The notes under the pieces were generated by a model. The model made no database searches, was not told where the DNA came from, and was given only the letters and a program-made list of their open reading frames with translations. A stretch of 64,000 bases of DNA from Terfezia claveryi (lineage: Eukaryota > Ascomycota > Pezizomycetes > Pezizales > Pezizaceae), in assembly GCA_015179025.1 (NCBI GenBank), contig WHUX01000061.1, positions 1-64,000 of the forward strand. Direction: 5' to 3'. Below are positions 33,924-44,864 of this stretch, piece by piece (positions within the stretch are counted from its first letter, which is position 1; each line of letters starts with the position of its first letter). Position numbers and translations under genes: made by a program.

Positions 33924-34523
33924 TGTTATTAAGGGGACTGGAAGATTAGATTAGATAAGATAAGGATCTTATCTAATCAGATAATCTTAGGCTAGTAATA
34001 ACTATAAAGTAGATTACTAATAGTGTATTGTTCAGCTCACTATTAAAGTTATTACCAATAGCATAAGATTACTGTAATAGGTAAAGTAGTATAGGAGTGC
34101 AAAGGCACTTAAAGATTAACCAGTAGACTTCTATATTGATTGCACTTTAACTATATTTCTGAGTTCTAACTATCTGTTCAACTAAAGGGAAATTCAGGGG
34201 ACTATATGTGTTTCTAACAGAGCAGTGCTAGGGCAATGCTAAAGTAGTGCACTATTATCTGACCCTTATATGTAATTGAGATTATATAATAGAAACTTCT
34301 AGATAGTACTTCCAAATACTATCTAGTACAAAATAGTTAAGTCTTAATTGAATTATATATATAAAAGTATATGATAAATATGAAAGCATATGAAATATTA
34401 GTAAGGCAGACAGCACACAGAATGTTTGTATGTTTTGAGATGCTTGCTGAGTAAGAAAATACATAAAAAATACATTTGTGAGGGAGAGGATTAGTCATAG
34501 GGTATGAGTAAGCCACTTCCTTA
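33924..34523 (-). repeat. Element A LTR copy 2 (5' LTR of the minus-strand element)
   Basis: Uninterrupted counterpart of the split copy. It starts TGTTATTAAGGGGACTGG on the plus strand, and the element B target site is empty here (AGTAATAACTATAAAGTAG). Confidence 0.9.
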
Positions 34524-34865
34524 TCTTTATACTATAAACATCACTAAGTCTCAAGCAGACATCCTAACTTCTAGAAAAAACCTAGCAGATAAAATAGTAT
34601 AAGATAGTAACAACCACTGTTCCTCTCTATATAATAATTAGTACAGATGTTAGAGCTATTTTCAGTTCTATTGAGTATTTGGACTTCTATATTAATGGAG
34701 ATTTGAATAGGGAATTGAGCTATTGCAGGAAAGAGACTCTATAAAACAGCATACCAAAAGGTTTATCGAGGATGGGGCCTATATTATAATTCCTCTAAAG
34801 GAGTGGGTAGTCATCAACTTTTATCACCATTCAAAAGCAGTTCAGGACCTTTGACCTAACTTTTT
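34524..34865 (+). pseudogene. 3' part of the split Crinkler-like NTPase gene
   Basis: Directly after element A the forward frame resumes with TSLSLKQTS, LLEKT, stop, QIK, stop, YK (Trp codons apparently turned to TAG), then PLYIIISTDVRAIFSSIEYL, DFYINGDLN, and in a neighbouring frame RFIEDGAYIIIPLKEWVVIN followed by FYHHSKAV. The block order, (W)Q-x-x-(W)Y, ISTDV, YLDFYINGDL and PLKEWVVI, is the C-terminal nuclease-like module I recall in the same fungal NTPase proteins. It follows where the 5' relic ends at 18708. Together they are one gene torn by the retrotransposon. Confidence 0.7.
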
Positions 34866-35759
34866 ATATATATTATATGAAAACAACAACAATATAATCA
34901 TATTGAAATAGCTCAGCTATGCAGACCAAAAACTTGTTTTAAAGGGTATAGAATATATAACTCATTTTCTATACCCCCTCCATTTCTTTTTTTAGAGACA
35001 AATCAATAAATACAATAGTAGTTGTTATATCAAAAGTTACTTCATATATAAGAGCTTTAGTACAAAGTATAAGCTAACCAAAATAGGCTACTTGACATAA
35101 TTACCCTATATTTATATAGGCTATAAACTAACTTTTAGTTACTATTATTATACTAGTATATAACTATTTCTATTATAAGAGATAGAGGAAGAGATCGAAG
35201 AAGAGTATATTTATGACCTTAGTAGTACAAGAAATTATTAGTACCTAACAGTATCTTTCTCATGATACTAGTGCTGGTAGGACTGATATTGATATGCTCA
35301 AACCTATATTCATAAATACCCTGAAACTATATTCCTTACCTTGTTCATATATCATTCTAGCATCTTATAGAATATGATGCAGGCTAGTAAAGGAGGGTAT
35401 TGGGATTGTTGAATGTGAAGTTAGTCCAAAACCTATTTATCAGCAGATTGTGTAGTTACTCTATGTGCTTGAAGGAGGGGGTAGAACTAGATAAAGGACT
35501 CGGATTGCATTAAATATTAGATATGGCATAGTATGGAAATACATCTGGTAAATAATTGAGTTACTATATAGGCTACTATTGAGTATGTATACTGGCCTTT
35601 ACATCCTGTTGACTATCCCTTTAAGAGTAGGTATAGAGTCTTGTAAATGTAGTTTAGGGATTAGGACAATCTGATAAGATTATCTAATAATCTTATATTA
35701 GATATCTCTAATTAGTAATAATAATAGATAAGATAAATACTTGGTAATTGATTAGAATG
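34866..35759. other. AT-rich gene-free stretch
   Basis: Beyond the relic no frame or domain is recognised on either strand. The composition is like the other RIP-affected parts. Confidence 0.45.
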
Positions 35760-35776
35760 TTGTGCCAACCAGACTA
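35760..35776. repeat. 17-bp motif TTGTGCCAACCAGACTA
   Basis: Identical to one arm of the perfect inverted repeat at 63324-63385. It is probably one end of a dispersed small repeat. Confidence 0.7.
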
Positions 35777-35844
35777 GGGTACCTATACAACTAACTTTGA
35801 ATACCCCTACTAGTATTAGTCTAGTTACATACTTTTTATCTGGC

Positions 35845-36000
35845 ACTAGTTAGGCTTAGGCTTATGTTTTGCTTTTACTGGCAAATTAACTTGCCTTATC
35901 CTAAATCACCTAGGTTTCGAGTGACTCATTATTGTCCCCTTCTCTGTACTGGACTGCATACGGGTATTAGTAATCAGAAAAAAAAAAATTAAAAAAAAAA
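35845..36000 (+). mobile_element. LINE 3' end, RIP-mutated sibling of 15945-16191
   Basis: CTGGCAAATTAACTTGCC and the following CACCTAGGTTTCGAGTG line up with the copy at 16,078-16,130, with differences that are mainly C-to-T or G-to-A. It ends in an A-rich tail (35,980-36,000). The 5' boundary and target duplication are not identifiable. Confidence 0.7.
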
Positions 36001-36579
36001 GGGCACTCTGCCAGACTCAATTTAGACTTGAACTAACCTCATGCACCTGTACATCACATGTCATCCAGGACTCGGGTTCTAATGTAGATCCATCTAATCA
36101 AGGCTTATCCACAGGGGGGAGACAACGAATGGGAGAATCAAGTTTATTCGAAACAACTGTGTATTCCAAACGACCCATTTTTGCCAATTCGCCAGACATT
36201 CCATACTCCAACCAAAGACAAAGTAAAACGAAAGATCATCTTTGTTACAACTCATGTGCCGATGTATTCAAGCGATCCAATCTTCCATGAGGGCAACTAG
36301 GAAAAAACGATAAGAGAAAAACCGAAGGCACGAGTCCACCAGCAACAAATAAACATGCCTAAAAGTGAATGGTATCAAAGGTAACGACCGCATCAATAGA
36401 GAATGAACAAGAAATGGAGAATTGGTGACTAGTCATCTGAGGAGCTGAGCTCCAGGCGTTTGGCAAGATTCTGATACTGGCAGATACACGTACATCTCCC
36501 GCGAGAAACAAAGAAAAGGATAATGGTGGGATTGGGAATGGAAGCAAGCTATCTCAGAGCCAGTGACTCCAATCTGAAC
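36001..36579. other. Intergenic, 3' flank of the TPS3-like gene
   Basis: Base composition returns to balanced values here, marking the end of the transposon island. The part next to 36580 is probably the 3' untranslated region. No gene seen. Confidence 0.5.
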
Positions 36580-39500
36580 TTACCTGAGTGAGGCAAGCTT
36601 CTGTAAAGCAAGATGTACACCTTTTAATCCGCGTTGTTAGCTCTATTTTTCTCAGTGTCGACATTAAGCAAAGTAGATTCTTACCCGCAACACCTTGTGC
36701 TAATGTAGCACAGGCCTCTGTATTCCGCATTCCCACACTGACTGTTGTGACATGAGGGATTTTATCCCTCTGCTCATTGGCCATCGGAAGATGACCTCAT
36801 CGTCCCTGTCGTCTCCGATGACCAGCAAGAAATCCGGTTGGGTTTGTGGGTCTCCTGCCTGCTCAGCTCTGTCCCGGAGAATATCCATGACCTTCATTGC
36901 TGCAGTCGCTTTGCTGCATTCGATGGACTCTACAGCAACGGCTCCATCGACTGGAACAGCGCGAATGCTCTGGTTTTCAAATCTGTCGTTCACATCGTTT
37001 GCACACTCAGCTGCCTGGCGAGAGGCAGTGACCATGTCTTCGGCATTGCGGTAGTGGAACAAGAATGAACAGTGACGGGCTTCGATGTAAGTTCCAGCGT
37101 TCGCTCACGGTAGTATTGGAGGATGTCATGAACCTGACTTTTCCATTTTTCACATTCTGCCTCTGGCCGTGCAGCTCTAATCCATTTAGTTTTTTCAAAT
37201 GGGCGAATAAAGCAGCCGGTCTCCGCAATCAACCCAAGCCCAGGGACACGGCGGAATAACCTTTCCAATTCCTAAATTCACCTGTTAAACTCATCCTCAT
37301 GAAATCATGTAGATGACACTTACTTCAGGTGTCCTTCCGCTCATAACGTAGACAATATTTTTCTTGACAGAGAGAAGATCATTGAGGATATCTATCGTAC
37401 GTTGAGGACTTGTCATAATAACGTTTGTTGGAGCTCCCCAAGATGCAAGGGTGCCTTCATAATCTAGGATGATCAATCTCTTGTTCGAACTGGAATAATA
37501 TTCTCCTAGTTTCTTGGATGAAAGTCTGGGGATGGTGCTCAACCCTCTTCGCTGTTCCTCCTCGTATGCTTCATTCCATTTAGTCATGAAGCCTGACACC
37601 CAGTTCGTGGCGGTGTGGTGTGTAGTAGCGTTATATAGAATTTCCCATCGTTTCTTCTTCTCCTCTGGTGACATTTCCAAGGCCTTTACGAACGCTTCTG
37701 CACATTGTCTGTTATTCCATGGGTTGACGGGAATATGTGCATTTTCGAAAAGGGCTGCACTGCCTGTAAACTCAGACAGAATGAGAGGGCTATGCTTCTT
37801 GTCCTGGAAGTAAACGAATTCATGAGAAGTCAAGTTCATCCCTTCTCGCAAGCTAGTGACCACCAGAGCATCTGCAATTGTTAAGAGCGCGATATATTGT
37901 GAGAACGAAATATCCTGGTGGAGGAAGACGACAGGGCTGTGTGCGAGGTTTGCGTGAGAGGAATTGATTCGGGTAACAATGTCTGAGACTTGGTTCTGCA
38001 AGTCGTAGTTTTCTGTTGTTGAGAGAGCAACCTGAATCAATACAACCTTTCCATCCCATTCGGGATGTTTGTCGAGGAACTGCTCGTATGCAAGCAACTT
38101 TTGGCGAACGCCTCGAACATGATCCAACTTCAGGCAAACACAAAATCAGTACGATGAGACCCAGATAAAGTTCGTTAAGAGCATACCTTGTCACGGGCTA
38201 CAATCAATTTCTTTCCACGGTACCGCTCCTTGATAATCTTGATCCATTCTTCAACAGCTTGGTCCTTTCGTCTCAAGTCTAATGAAACAGGATCGATGCC
38301 AATTGGATCGCTTGTAACATGGATAAATCGATCTTCCAGCTGGATACCGTTCGGCGTGGCTTCCACATATAAGAGTCTACTGCATGTTTGCAGAAAGTGG
38401 CGAGTATATTCCGGAGTCTGAAAACCCACTAGGCAGGCACCGAGCATACCTTCGAGGAGCTGTCTTCGGACAGCCAGGCAACGGAAAACCTCTGAAGATG
38501 GGAAAGCAACGTGCAGGAAAAAGCTGATTTTTGCATCGGGAATCTTATCACGGATCATCTTCGGGACAAGGAGCAGGTGATAATCATGTATCCAGATCTG
38601 ATCACCCTTTTTATAGTCACGCACAATAGTGTCTGCAAAGGCCTGATTCAATGCAACATAGTAGCACCATGAATGATCTTCGTAAGCCCTAGAAATGATT
38701 AGTTTTATCCTGGAATAACAATAACCACCTTACTTACTTCGACCTCGGATGATCAGGTATCTGGTTGTGGAAGACACTACATGACTTTCTTTAGCACCTA
38801 TCTTACTCAGGTTCAGAAGCACAATGGAACTCACGGCCACAGCATCTGCGATATATGTCAGTTTTTTCTCCCTGAAAGAAGTTGGGAAGGTAGACCCACT
38901 TCTTTACAATAATGAGCATAATGACCCTCAAAATCTGCATCCTTGCAGTAAACCACCAATGAATCGTAGTCATCACGAAGCTTCACATCAATTTCTGCTC
39001 TTGCTTGCTCAGAAAGTTGATCGGTGGGTATCCCTAAAGTCCCAACCCAGGTCCTGTTTTCGATAACCCCAGCGTCCAGGGCCGCAGAAACGGCATTCTT
39101 AAGACCGCCATTCCCCTGGTCATACGGTTCAATAAACCAGGAAGCATTTTTCATGAAGCCCGACTCAGCAGAAGAACGACGTCTTGAGGTGCGTCGGGTA
39201 TTGCGATTTGACATGGAGGTAGGAGGTGTAGCGGTGGAATTCGACCGGCTAGTCACGGATGCGTCCGTTGCATCTGTCTCGTGCCCGTCTTCTTCCTCAG
39301 TAATAGTCTCATTGGAGTGCGGCTCCAAGAAGAAGGTGCTGTCGTCTCGTATAGCCGGGGCGGGCGGTGTCTTTGGAGGGGTCACCAGGACCGTTTGGTT
39401 GAGTGTCGCAAGTAGGTTGGGGACTGGTGTAGTAACATCGAATGACTCTCGAGCAGCGAACCTTAGATTCGGTCTTTCCCGTCCATTCCTACGTAGATTG

Positions 39501-39617
39501 AATCCAACTGTGTACGGGAGATGTCTGTGGGCCTTGGGTTAGCATTGCATGGTGGGGTATGGTGGGGTATGGTGGGGAAGAGTTCACGACTTACAACGAC
39601 GCCACGAAGGTAGTCAT
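36580..39617 (-). CDS. TPS3: Trehalose-6-phosphate synthase regulatory subunit (TPS3/TSL1 type), two apparent frameshifts
   Basis: This is the large regulatory subunit of the trehalose synthase complex. Exons on the minus strand: 39617-39595, 39524-38900, 38845-38835 (11 nt), 38776-38738, 38688-38187, 38127-37324, 37271-36685 and 36620-36580. The start MTTFVASLHLPYTVGF matches the family N-terminus. A GT20 domain follows (DHSWCYYVALNQAFAD, WIHDYHLLLVP, FLHVAFPSSEVFR, DPIGIDP, LIVARDKLDHVRGVRQKL, LREGMNLTSHEFV). The phosphatase-like domain has LDYEGT near residues 622-626 where active phosphatases have DxDGT, and GDDRDDEVIF near its end. Two single missing bases break the last domain: about 37,096-37,101 (after YYRERT) and about 36,779-36,783 (after EVIFRW). 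With both accounted for the length is about 877 aa. Either the gene is decaying or the assembly dropped bases. Confidence 0.88.
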
Positions 39618-42295
39618 CTTGACTGTGTGCAGAGATTGGAGATACTTGATAGTTCTTCCAAGGATATCTATCTTATTATCTTATTATCGTACCTGGCGAA
39701 AGGCGAGAACGCTGGCTGACGATATTAGGGAAGGGGGGGCCAGGCATATAAGTACCAGCGTGAGAAATGACAGGGTATCATACAGAAGGATCGGAAGGTT
39801 TCTTTGAGGGAAGCTGAATCATATGCGAGTCCAACACCTCTGTCTTTACATCTCAAGCTAGCTGTCAGCTTCCCTAAGCTCTGTACTCACTGGCGCTCTG
39901 GTTTCAGACTGGCTGGCTCTAAGGCGCCATGCCAGCGGACATATTGTTATCCCAATGGCTCTTACTAACCAAAAACCAACATAAATTATTGCGTTCACAG
40001 CCCCAAAGGAGGGAAAAGCCTTAGGAAAAGCCCTCAAAACGCATTCGTGACGTAGTTGGGCCACTCGTGGGCATCCCTGCTTTAACCAATGCCTTTTTGC
40101 TTGAACTAACTGGTGAGCCGGCTGGATATGGATTCTATCTAATCCTGAAAAGCAATCGTCTAACGGTAACAGTTCGTTAACGGCCGAATGCAACATTTTC
40201 CCAGATACCAGTCGGACCCGAACAAGGGCCAAATGCCCTATCTATATGCACCCAACTTTTATGGATATGTACGTGAGACCAGCCCAGAGATGAGGGCAAG
40301 CATAGTCTGGTTGCACTACCCCTCGCAGAGGTTGGGCAAGCACAGAGTACCTGACGGGATCCGAAATCAAGTGGATCTTCCGCATGTCAATGTATGCTGT
40401 ACCATATGTACCATATAACTGGAGTTGGTTCTGCTATGCGGTAGGTAAAGGCTGTCCCTCATTGTAGATTAACAACCATCCTAGAAGTGCAGTGTGGGCA
40501 GTGTGACCCCTACATCTAATTTTGTTGTCCTCTTGAGAATATTCACGGGTTTGATCATAATTTTATATCCAAGGTCCTAGATGGAGTTTGAACTGCGAAA
40601 TGCATGCGGGATTTTTCGAGATTTTGATCTGTTGGAGCATAGCCCTTGATCAACAAACAAGTTTCGAAGCCCTTTACCTGAGTACGCCCTCCCTGTTTGT
40701 GTCATTAAACTCCTACGGTAAACACTTGGGACTGGCCGGAATCCCCACGATTCATGATTCGAACGGCCGGGTTACTGCTCCATAATCCCGGCGCATACAA
40801 CAAAATCACTCAGTCAGGCTCCGAAACCTGAGACCCGGGCATCACCATATTCCATGTGAGGAAAGGCATTATTGGATTGAATATTGGTTACTTTCAACCC
40901 AGGGATTACTATCTCATGCACGTGTCTTTGTGAGCATGCATGAGATGCTATTGGATCTGGCCACCAACAAAAAAAACAGAGCTTGTGGGTTTCAGTCCAA
41001 TCATGCCGATCTTAACTAAACTATTTTTCAGAATACTGGCCACCAACTTACTTGTTCTTATATTTGTACAGTACATTTCATAGCACGGCTTATGGCATTT
41101 GTCGATTCATTTTAGTCTCATGCGACTAGATTCATTTCACGGGAAGGCTTTATTAAGAAGCAGCTTATGTAATTGGTTTTTTTCGCACGATGCAGCCTGT
41201 ATGAAATACAGATCCCAAAAGTACCTACACTCTATGTGCTACTCTAGGTAGATCTCTGTAGGGCTAGCGGATGATCGCCTACCAATGGTTCGAGTAATCC
41301 ATAGCTTGGCAGTTCCCTGTTGGCAGTTGGCACTGTATGCTTGGCGACGATCATCAGGACGAAGATCATCAGATGGAAGTACAGCAGCAATGCCCTGAAC
41401 ACAGGTGTCGATCGATATCTTGAAATTCAATTATTCTGACGTTATCAATTGGTCACACGAGTACTGGTAGACTACAACCGATTGGATTGTGGGGCAACTC
41501 GGATCAAACTACCTACCAGGTGACGGGTACTATCGTTTTGGTGCTCATGGATAAAGCGGCCTCGACTGGCAGCTAAATGCCAGACTACCGGTACCTAAAA
41601 TCATACCACTGGGCTATAACTAAAGATTGGAACAGTGTCGAAAACAAGCAGGATAAGAGTTTGCATTTCTCGTTTTGTTCGGTATCTGGAAATACGGGTG
41701 GACTTGACACAGTTCGATGTCTACTGATTCCAGCATCGTATCTACATACGTATCTGTATGGAAACAACCCCGGACAATTTCCACCAGACTAGGTCACCTT
41801 CCATTGCACACCCCGTGTACCGACCGGTAAACCTCATATGGAAATGAACTGTCATGCCTTATCATACCCGAAACAATTATGCGCCTTGGCACTAGCCTGC
41901 GAAGGCGAGGGTTTATTCAGTTATGTAATAGTTGCCACAGTGTCTGCTCCTCTCCTCAAAGACGTATTACGCCACGAGCTGCAAACGCGGAAACCAAAGG
42001 ATATGGGTATGGTGGGCGGGCTTCATTAACGTCATGCGGATCTACCATCAATCGATGCCTCCCTGCTCACCTCACGACGGTCCTTTGGCTCTGAGATGTC
42101 TTGAGTACATTAAACGCATTCCAAGTATCTTATTACCTTCACCTAAGTATCAATAAGCTGTGTAAGAGACTCCTCGCAATCTTCCTGCATCATGCTGCAT
42201 GAGACCCTTGTCAGTACTTGTGTTTTGCAATGTACAAGTCCAATCAAGCTAACTGCAGTTCGTCAGCTTCCCTCCTCTTCCAAACATTAGGCATA
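39618..42295. other. Divergent intergenic region TPS3-EIS1
   Basis: A 2.7-kb stretch between divergently transcribed genes. It must hold both promoters. I find no supported gene; frames of 60-120 codons overlap without conserved features. A partial copy of the TAGTCTGGTTG motif is at 40303, followed by CCCTCGCAGAGG. Confidence 0.45.
39732..39736 (-). promoter_or_regulatory. Possible stress-response element (CCCCT) upstream of TPS3
   Basis: AGGGG on the plus strand (CCCCT on the coding strand) lies about 115 bp upstream of the start codon. Stress-response elements of this form regulate trehalose genes in yeast. A five-base match in a G run is weak evidence. Confidence 0.2.
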
Positions 42296-44864
42296 ATGCT
42301 TGCTACGACTCCAAATCCTGCCACAGTACCTTTACCTCCACCTAGGGTGGGGACGCCACTGGATGGAGGTATATCTGCGATTTCTAGGACCCAGGAAACC
42401 TCATCCTCCACCCCAGCGGCTGGAGGTTATGAGCAAAGGCATGACGAGGTAGATGGTGGGCATGGGAGATATGTACTAGAGCCTAGAGACAGAAGAGCTT
42501 CGACAACCAGCGGGAACTACTTCCTTGAACCAACTAAGGCTGCACGCTGGGTTGGTAATCAGGATCCTAAGTTATCCGCTGGGATGGCAGCAAGAATTGC
42601 TCTGCGAGCTCAGCGACCTGTCGAAGTTTTTAGCCCTGATACAAGGAACTCAGCTGGGCGAGCGGCTGCGTTGGCGGCGAGGGAGGTTAAGCTTGTTCAG
42701 ATGCAGGTCGATGAACCGACATCTTTTGCAGATTCCGCAGCGGTACTCGCGCATAAAGCTGCAAAACCAGCTGCGGGGACAGCGGGAACTGCACGTCGTC
42801 CGCAAACCCATGCATTTTCACGACATGTGATATATGGAGATGAAGCTACTGTGGCATCTGATATGCCACCCGTGATTCACGGTGCAGCAGCCAAATATGT
42901 GTCTAGTGCTATACGGAAGGCTACTGAAGAGACTCTTGAAGAAACCGCCTCCATCGGACCTGCAATTCAAAATGCAGCAGCGAAATCTGCCTCCAATGTT
43001 CTACCTATGGCCATTAAAGAGACTCTCGAAGCGGCTGAGGTACCTAACAGACGGAGGATGAAGATATCGGCAAATCTAGAAGAGGCCGCACGAAAGGCAG
43101 CGGCGAGGCGGTTGGCATTACTAGATCGGGAACTATATGAATCTGGTGTGTTCGGGAGGTTACGTCTACCCGGTTATGAAACAAGTCACAGACAGTCTTG
43201 GTCTCCTCGCCGAACGTATTCAATGAGGGAGGGCGTATCGAGGGAAGCTCCCGCAGAGGAAGGCGATGGCTATACCAACCTCCTAGAGGTTGCGAAGCGC
43301 AATGTGAGCAGACGGCTGGCTCGCATTGACCTTCAAGTTGCGGACAAGAAAGGTTTGAGCTACCGCAAGGATTGGGATGATCAGGCAATGCGAATTGCAG
43401 AGTCTAGAATTCAGAATGTTAATGGAACTCGGACTACTAGCCCGGGTCTACATGACAAGATCGATATCGGCGGGGGGAGATTAGTTGATGCAAAAGAGGT
43501 GGAGAGGGTTGCGCTCAGAAATGTGCAGCCGGTGTTGGAGGAGATTACGGTAAAAGCGGAAGCGGAAAGGGCGCGGGTTGCAGCTGAGCGAGCGGAGGTA
43601 GAGGAGAGAAAGAGGCTTGAGAATTTGAAGAAGGAGAAAAATCGGGAGGTGAAAGAAGAGAAAAAACAAGCTAAAGGTATCATCCGAGCCCCGAGAGTCA
43701 AGCTAGTGGAATTCAATCATATTAACCCAGTACACTTTTGCAGCCGCCCAAAAAGCAGAAATGTCGCGACAGAAATCAGAAGCAAAGCGAGCAAATGGTC
43801 CTGCTACACGAGAACTCCACACGAGCGGTACTGCTGGGCAGACAATCACCCATGGAATACTGCCATCGGCTCCCTTAGAGTTGAGATCTAAACTGAAGAA
43901 ACTATTTGGGAGGTTGAGAAAGTCTACTACGTCACTACCAGCTGGGGCTGGGAGGGGGAAACTCACTGGTGAGGTTGCATTGGCAAGGGAGCGAGGGGAG
44001 AGAGAAGAAGGGGAAATGAAGACAGTGACTGAGGAGCGGGGCCTTGGCGTCGATGGGGTACCAGAGCCTGTAGTAGACATCGACGGAGCATCAGCTCGGC
44101 AGGCAGCCCCCATATCACTCTCAAGGGACGGGACCCCAGTGGAAGGACGGCCCCCTCTGGAAGGACGGCCCCCTGATTTGACTACAGAAACTCGAAAAGA
44201 TGCCGAGTCTGGTGAGGTATTTTGGGACCGTGTTGAGTACATTGACCCACAGGAGTATAAACGACACCAAATGGCAAAACATGCTTCGACTGTTGGCCGG
44301 CTTGAATCTTCTACTGCTCTTTTTAGGGATGAACCAGTGCAACGAAGATCCCTAGATGGAATTAACCGAACATTCACCAGCGCCCCCCTACTCCCTTTCC
44401 GCCTAACCGCGTCTTTACCAGCGCAATCAATCTACCAACGCCCCGGTCCACTGAAAATAAAGTCTGACGGGGGATACTCCATCTCTACCCCCGTGCTCCC
44501 AAATTCGGAATCGAAATTCGGAGCTATGAAATTGGCTACTCCAACTAGACCAATAGTAGATCATCATGAAACTCGTTTTAGGCCTGAGGCAGATGTAGCA
44601 GTGTCTGGAGAGGAAACAGAGGATAAGGATAGTAGAGGAGGAAGAGCAGTCCCATTATATGACCACCCAGAACATTCAATTGATGTTACTATTGTGAGGA
44701 CTGAGATCCAGGTTGAGAAACATGCGAGGTTGGCAAGGGAGAGGGAGGAGGATATGGATAGTTGGAAAGTGCCAATAAGTAAGGGGAAGAATGTGAGGAT
44801 TGAGGATCCAGATCCAGAGCAGACGGGGGGTGGAGCAGCTGTAGAAGGGGAAGGGGGAGAATAG
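42296..44864 (+). CDS. EIS1: Eisosome protein 1
   Basis: Eis1 is a peripheral component of eisosomes, the protein-lipid assemblies that shape furrows of the fungal plasma membrane. Two exons, 42296-43676 and 43744-44864, separated by a 67-nt intron (GTATCA...TTGCAG), join in phase to 833 aa. The N-terminal half has the family's alanine-rich repeats (AGMAARIALRAQRPVEVFSP, SAGRAAALAAREVK, FADSAAVLAHKAAK). The middle has the conserved block VAKRNVSRRLARIDLQVADK, then KIDIGGGRLVDAKEVERVA and RNVQPVLEEI. A charged coiled coil crosses the intron junction (VAAERAEVEERKRLENLKKE). I chose the ATG at 42296 over an in-frame one at 42218 because the shorter start looks more like the family; this is not certain. 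The C-terminal part is disordered. Confidence 0.88.

Larger units (their letters stand above)
18709..34523 (-). mobile_element. Element A: Ty3/Gypsy chromovirus, interrupted by element B
   Basis: Two copies of a roughly 600-bp LTR bound this element: one split copy at 18709-18790 plus 25016-25536, and one at 33924-34523. Read on the minus strand the LTR starts TGTAAGGAAGTGG and ends CCCCCTAACA. Between them the minus strand carries gag, protease, RT, RNase H, an unusual zinc-knuckle segment, integrase and a chromodomain trace, all with many stop codons. Without element B it is about 9.6 kb. It lies inside the NTPase relic. I could not find a matching target duplication at its outer ends; copy 2 ends TTATC where copy 1 has TTACA, so the end may be mutated. 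Confidence 0.85.

Noticed and set aside
34524..34535. Target-site duplication for element A
   Set aside because: AGTAT precedes 18709 but no match follows the other LTR; mutation or a shifted boundary prevents a claim.
36990..37268. C-terminal reading of TPS3 ending LARQLSVQTM
   Set aside because: The expected family sequence continues in the next frame, so this ending is the product of the apparent one-base loss.
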